The position numbers were made by a program, and so were the translations under genes. 64,000 bases of DNA from Elymus sibiricus (taxonomy: Eukaryota > Streptophyta > Magnoliopsida > Poales > Poaceae): NCBI GenBank assembly GCA_039707655.1, contig CM077676.1, positions 189,964,936 to 190,028,935 on the forward strand. Reading direction: 5' to 3'. The notes under the pieces were generated by a model that saw only the letters and a list, made by a program, of their open reading frames with translations, was not told the origin of the DNA and searched no databases. How positions within the stretch are numbered: the first letter of the stretch is position 1; every line of letters begins with the position of its first letter. This document shows positions 58,979 to 64,000 of this stretch, piece after piece.

Positions 58979-61324
58979 GTGGCAGTGGTGTCACATGCTC
59001 GTCTCAGCGTCCGTCGTCGCTACCGCGACGACGTCCGCCTCGACTCGCGTAGCCCTAAGTTAGACTGGGTGGCAGTGGTGTCACGTGCTCGTCTCGGCAT
59101 CCGTCGTCGCTACCGCGAAGACGTCCGCCTCGACTCGCGTCACCCTAAGTTAGACAGGGTGGCAGTGGTGTCACGTGCTCGTCTCGACGTCCGCCTCGAC
59201 TCGCGTAACCCTAAGTTAGACAGGGTGGCGGTGGTGTCACGTGCTCGTCTCGGCGTCCGTCGTCGCTACCGCGACGACGTCCGCTTCGACTCGCTTAACC
59301 CTAAGATAGACAGGGTGGCGGTGGTGTCACGTGCTCGTCTCGGCGTCCGTCGTCGCTACCGCGATGACGTCCGCCTCGACTCGCGTAACCCTAAGTTAGA
59401 CAGGGTGGCGGTGGTGTCACGTGCTCGTCTCGGCGTCCGTCGTCGCTACCGTGACGACGTCCGCCTCGACTCGCGTAACCCTAAGATAGACAGGGTGGCA
59501 GTGGTGCCACGTGCTCGTCACCGCGTCCGTCGTCGCTACCGCGACGACGTCCGCCTCGACTCGCGTAACCCTAAGATAGACAGGGTGGCCGTGGTGTCAC
59601 GTGCTCGTCACGGCGTCCGTCGTCGCTACCGCGACGACGTCCGCCTCGACTCGTGTAGCCCTAAGTTAGACAGGGTGGCAGTGGTGTCACGTGCTCGTCT
59701 CGGCGTCCGTCGTCGCTACCGCGACGACGACCGCCTCGACTCGCTTAACCCTAAGACAGCGTGGCAGTGGTGTCACATGCTAGTCTCAGCGTCCGTCGTC
59801 GCTACCGCGACGACGTCCGCCTCGACTCGCGTAGCCCTAAGTTAGACTGGGTGGCAGTGGTGTCACGTGCTCGTCTCGGCATCCGTCGTCGCTACCGCGA
59901 AGACGTCCGCCTCGACTCGCGTCACCCTAAGTTAGACAGGGTGGCAGTGGTGTCACGTGCTCGTCTCGACGTCCGCCTCGACTCGCGTAACCCTAAGTTA
60001 GACAGGGTGGCGGTGGTGTCACGTGCTCGTCTCGGTGTCCGTCGTCGCTACCGCGATGACGTCCGCTTCGTCTCGCTTAACCCTAAGTTAGACAGGGTGG
60101 CGGTGGTGTCACGTGCTCGTCTCGGCGTCCGTCGTCGCTACCGCGACGACGTCCGCCTCGACTCGCGTAACCCTAAGTTAGACAGGGTGGCGGTGGTGTC
60201 ACGTGCTCGTCTCGGCGTCCGTCGTCGCTACCGTGACGACGTCCGCCTCGACTCGCGTAACCCTAAGATAGACAGGGTGGCAGTGGTGCCACGTGCTCGT
60301 CACGTCGTCCGTCGTCGCTAACGCGACGACGTCCGCCTCGACTCGTGTAACCCTAAGATAGACAGGGTGGCCGTGGTGTCACGTGCTCGTCACGGCGTCC
60401 GTCATCGCTACCGCGACGACGTCCGCCTCGACTCGCGTAGCCCTAAGTTAGACAGGGTGGCAGTGGTGTCACGTGCTCGTCTCGGCGTCCGTCGTCGCTA
60501 CCGCGACGACGACCGCCTTGACTCGCGTAATCCTAAGACAGCGTGGCAGTGGTGTCACATGCTCGTCTCAGCGTCCGTCGTCGCTACCGCGACGACGTCC
60601 GCCTCGACTCGCGTAGCCCTAAGTTAGACTGGGTGGCAGTGGTGTCACGTGCTCGTCTCGGCATCCGTCGTCGCTACCGCGAAGACGTCCGCCTCGACTA
60701 GTGTCACCCTAAGTTAGACAGGGTGGCAGTGGTGTCACGTGCTCGTCTCGACGTCCGCCTCGACTCGCGTAACCCTAAGTTAGACAGGGTGGCGGTGGTG
60801 TCACGTGCTTTTCTCGGCGTCCGTCGTCGCTACCGCGACGACGTCCGCTTCGACTCGCTTAACCCTAAGTTAGACAGGGTGGCGGTGGTGTCACGTGCTC
60901 GTCTCGGCGTCCTTCGTCGCTACCGCGACGACGTCCGCCTCGACTCGCGTAACCCTAAGTTAGACAGGGTGGCGGTGGTGTCACATGCTCGTCTCGGCGT
61001 GCGTCGTCGCTACCGTGACGACGTCCGCCTCAACTCGCGTAACCCTCAGATAGACAGGGTGGCAGTGTTGCCACGTGCTCGTCACGGCGTCCGTCGTCCC
61101 TACCGCGACGACGTCCGCCTCGACTCGCGTAGCCCTAAGTTAGACAGGGTGGCAGTGGTGTCACGTGCTCGTCTCGGCGTCCGTCGTCTCTACCGCGAAG
61201 ACGTCCGCCTCGACTCGCGTAGCCCTAAGTTAGACAGGGTGGCGGTGGTGTCACGTGCTCGTCTCGGCGTCCGTCGTCGCTACCGTGACGACGACCGCCT
61301 CGACTCGCGTAACCCTAAGACAGC
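58979..61324 (+). repeat. HOR-4 units, 3 x 782 bp
   Basis: Units at 58979 (CGTCACCGCG type), 59761 (CACATGCTAGTC and TAAC-loop type) and 60543, each 4496 bp after 54483, 55265 and 56047. The last unit is 782 bp where its counterpart is 1388 bp. Confidence 0.88.
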
Positions 61325-62622
61325 GTGGCAGTGGTGTCACATGCTCGTCTCCGCGTCCGTCGTCGCTACCGCGACGACGTCCGCCTCGACTCGCGTAGCC
61401 CTAAGTTAGACTGGGTGGCAGTGGTGTCACGTGCTCGTCTCGGCATCCGTCGTCGCTACCGCGAAGACGTCCGCCTCGACTCGCGTCACCCTAAGTTAGA
61501 CAGGGTGGCAGTGGTGTCACGTGCTCGTCTCGACGTCCGCCTCAACTCGCGTAACCCTAAGTTAGACAGGGTGGCGGTGGTGTCACGTGCTCGTCTCGGC
61601 GTCCGGCGTCGCTACCGCGACGACGTCCGCCTCGACTCGCTTAACCCTAAGTTAGACAGGGTGGCGGTGGTGTCACGTGCTCGTCTCGGCGTCCGTCGTC
61701 GCTACCGCGACGACGTCCGCCTCGACTCGCGTAACCCTAAGTTAGACAGGGTGGCGGTGGTGTCACGTGCTCGTCTCGGCGTCCGTCGTCGCTACCGTGA
61801 CGACGTCCGCCTCGACTCGCGTAACCCTAAGATAGACAGGGTGGCAGTGCTGCCACGTGCTCGTCACGGCGTCCGTCGTCGCTACCGCGACGACGTCCGC
61901 CTCGACTCGCGTAACCCTAAGATAGACAGGGTGGCCGTGGTGTCACGTGCTCATCACGGCGTCCGTCGTCGCTACCGCGACGACGTCCGCCTCGACTCGC
62001 GTAGCCCTAAGTTAGACTGGGTGGCAGTGGTGTCACGTGCTCGTCTCGGCATCCGTCGTCGCTACCGCGAAGACGTCCGCCTCGACTCGCGTCACCCTAA
62101 GTTAGACAGGGTGGCAGTGGTGTCACGTGCTCGTCTCGACGTCCGCCTCGACTCGCGTAACCCTAAGTTAGACAGGGTGGCGGTGGTGTCACGTGCTCGT
62201 CTCGGCGTCCGTCGTCGCTACCGCGACGACGTCCGCCTCGACTCGTGTAACCCTAAGTTAGACAGGGTGGCGGTGGTGTCACGTGCTCGTCTCGGCGTCC
62301 GTCGTCGCTACCGTGACGACGTCCGCCTCGACTCGCGTAACCCTAAGATAGACAGGGTGGCAGTGGTGCCACGTGCTCGTCACCGCGTCCGTCGTCGCTA
62401 CCGCGACGACGTCCGCCTCGACTCGCGTAACCCTAAGATAGACAGGGTGGCCGTGGTGTCACGTGCTCGTCACGGCGTCCGTCGTCGCTACCGCGACGAC
62501 GTCCGCCTCGACTCGCGTAGCCCTAAGTTAGACAGGGTGGCAGTGGTGTCACGTGCTCGTCTCAGCGTCCGTCGTCGCTACCGCGACGACGACCGCCTCG
62601 ACTCGCGTAACCCTAGGACAGC
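61325..62622 (+). repeat. HOR-4 fused unit, 1298 bp
   Basis: Fifteen monomers: twelve 90-bp, two 66-bp and one 86-bp. Resembles the 1544-bp unit at 57435 in having two 66-bp copies before the next marker and a GACTCGTGTAACC copy near 62240. A private GTCCGGCGTCGC occurs near 61602. Confidence 0.86.
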
Positions 62623-64000
62623 GTGGCAGTGGTGTCACATGCTAGTCTCAGCGTCCGTCATCGCTACCGCGACGACGTCCGCCTCGACTCGCGTAGCCCT
62701 AAGTTAGACTGGGTGGCAGTGGTGTCACGTGCTCGTCTCGGCATCCGTCGTCGCTACCGCGAAGACGTCCGCCTCGACTCGCGTCACCCTAAGTTAGACA
62801 GGGTGGCAGTGGTGTCACGTGCTCGTCTCGACGTCCGCCTCGACTCGCGTAACCCTAAGTTAGACAGCGTGGCGGTGGTGTCACGTGCTCGTCTCGGCGT
62901 CAGTCGTCGCTACCGCGACGACGTCCGCTTCGACTCGCTTAACCCTAAATTAGACAGGGTGGCGGTGGTGTCACGTGCTCGTCTCGGCGTCCGTCGTCGC
63001 TACCGCGACGACGTCCGCCTCGACTCGCGTAACCCTAAGTTAGACAGGGTGGCGGTGGTGTCACGTGCTCGTCTCGGCGTCCGTCGTCGCTACCGTGACG
63101 ACGTCCGCCTCGACTCGCGTAACCCTAAGATAGACAGGGTGGCAGTGGTGCCACGTGCTCGTCACGTCGTCCGTCGTCGCTAACGCGACGACGTCCGCCT
63201 CGACTCGCGTAACCCTAAGATAGACAGGGTGGCCGTGGTGTCACGTGCTCGTCACGGCGTCCGTCATCGCTACCGCGACGACGTCCGCCTCGACTCGCGT
63301 AGCCCTAAGTTAGACAGGGTGGCAGTGGTGTCACGTGCTCGTCTCGGCGTCCGTTGTCGCTACCGCGACGACGACCGCCTTGACTCGCGTAATCCTAAGA
63401 CAGCGTGGCAGTGGTGTCACATGCTCGTCTCAGCGTCCGTCGTCGCTACCGCGACGACGTCCGCCTCGACTCGCGTAGCCCTAAGTTAGACTAGGTGGCA
63501 GTGGTGTCACGTGCTCGTCTCGGCATCCGTCGTCGCTACCGCGAAGACGTCCGCCTCGACTAGTGTCACCCTAAGTTAGACAGGGTGGCAGTGGTGTCAC
63601 GTGCTCGTCTCGACGTCCGCCTCGACTCGCGTAACCCTAAGTTAGACAGGGTGGCGGTGGTGTCACGTGCTTGTCTCGGCGTCCGTCGTCGCTACCGCGA
63701 CGACGTCCTCTTCGACTCGCTTAACCCTAAGTTAGACAGGGTGGCGGTGGTGTCACGTGCTCGTCTCGGCGTCCGTCGTCGCTACCGCGACGACGTCCGC
63801 CTCGACTCGCGTAACCGTAAGTTAGACAGGGTGGCGGTGGCGTCACATGCTCGTCTCGGCGTGCGTCGTCGCTACCGTGACGACGTCCGCCTCGACTCGC
63901 GTAACCCTAAGATAGACAGGGTGGCAGTGGTGCCACGTGCTCGTCACGGCGTCCGTCGTCGCTACCGCGACGACGTCCGCCTCGACTCGCGTAGCCCTAA
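62623..64000 (+). repeat. HOR-4 unit and partial unit at the window end
   Basis: The 782-bp unit at 62623 is the CACATGCTAGTC/TAAC-loop type, 2862 bp after 59761. The partial unit from 63405 switches near 63660 to the TCTTCGACTCGCTT, AACCGTAAG and GGCGTCACATGC run also found at 46860-47060. The array continues beyond 64000. Confidence 0.87.

Larger units (their letters stand above)
1..64000 (+). repeat. Tandem satellite array, 90-bp monomer, fills the window
   Basis: Every stretch of the window is a copy of one 90-bp unit, recognisable by CTACCGCGACGACG, then AACCCTAAG, then GGTGTCACGTGCTCG. All copies are in the same orientation. The sequence begins and ends inside the array, so neither edge is seen. 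Copies differ by scattered substitutions and by a few fixed length classes (66, 86, 88, 89, 91 bp). Reading through, I found no unique insert, transposon, RNA gene or gene; there is nothing else to report for any interval. Higher-order periods are annotated separately. The array is probably heterochromatic (centromeric, pericentromeric or subtelomeric) in a eukaryote; this is inference, since no flanking sequence is available. Confidence 0.98.
40252..64000 (+). repeat. HOR-4 array: 782-bp, nine-monomer higher-order repeat
   Basis: The 86-bp marker (GACAGCGTGG or GACAGGGTGG then CAGTGGTGTCACATGC) recurs at 782-bp intervals or at simple sums of monomer lengths. One unit is seven 90-bp, one 66-bp and one 86-bp monomer (630+66+86). 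Order after the marker: CACATGC copy; GGCATCCG copy with GCGAAGACG; 66-bp copy; GTCCGCTTCGACTCGCTT copy; standard; AAGATAGAC copy with CCGTGACG; GGTGCCACG with CGTCACG; GGCCGTGG with CGTCACGG; AGCCCTAAG to GACGACGACC. Units are much alike, and this is the most homogeneous long part of the window. Confidence 0.95.

Noticed and set aside
1..64000. CRISPR array (regular repeats with spacers)
   Set aside because: The whole 90-bp unit is repeated; there are no unique spacers between conserved short repeats and no cas genes.
1..64000. Interstitial telomere array
   Set aside because: TAACCCTAA occurs only once per monomer and is never tandem.
1..64000. Repeat-induced point mutation (fungal RIP) as the source of variants
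   Set aside because: Changes fall mainly at CpG, not at CpA, and the array remains GC-rich. Methyl-CpG decay explains the pattern better.
1..64000. A transposon or retroelement remnant inside the array
   Set aside because: I found no interval that departs from monomer sequence, no long terminal repeats, and no target-site duplications.

Overview
The whole 64 kb window is one uninterrupted, head-to-tail tandem satellite. I see no gene, RNA gene, transposon, CRISPR array or unique sequence. The basic monomer is 90 bp (59 of 90 bases G or C and 16 CpGs in the commonest form), always in the same orientation, about 740 copies by division. Length variants are 86 bp (loss of TTAG or ATAG), 66 bp (loss of 24 bp), 91 bp (one inserted T), 89 bp and 88 bp. 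The organism cannot be named. A multi-level satellite of this length, with variants concentrated at CpG sites as TG or CA, points to a eukaryote with cytosine methylation, probably pericentromeric, centromeric or other heterochromatin.

Layout. 1-3074: mixed block of the same family as 25681-35725. 3075-20130: array of a 3637-bp, 42-monomer higher-order repeat (HOR-1), with one copy cut to 2503 bp by loss of 13 monomers. 20131-25680: a 1943/2123-bp repeat of 22 or 24 monomers (HOR-2). 25681-35725: modular HOR-3, assembled from recurring blocks, with 1143-bp and 807-bp local tandem duplications. 35726-40251: transition zone with a 630-bp duplication of seven monomers. 40252-64000: array of a 782-bp, nine-monomer repeat (HOR-4), itself organised into a third level (spacings 2948, 4496 and 2862 bp) and interrupted by a 2260-bp tandem duplication.

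The long plus-strand reading frames (up to 656 codons) are a by-product: 90 and 66 are multiples of three and one frame of the monomer has no stop. The 86-, 88-, 89- and 91-bp monomers break that frame at HOR-defined places, so I call no CDS.

The most notable local structure is a perfect inverted repeat in each standard monomer (9-nt arms, 4-nt loop TACC). The 66-bp variant is a deletion of this stem-loop between flanking near-identical direct repeats, and one monomer (48957-48978) carries the loop exactly reverse-complemented. Each standard monomer also carries an octamer fitting RTCACRTG (the yeast CDEI / E-box type) and a telomere-like TAACCCTAA. Function of these is unproven.
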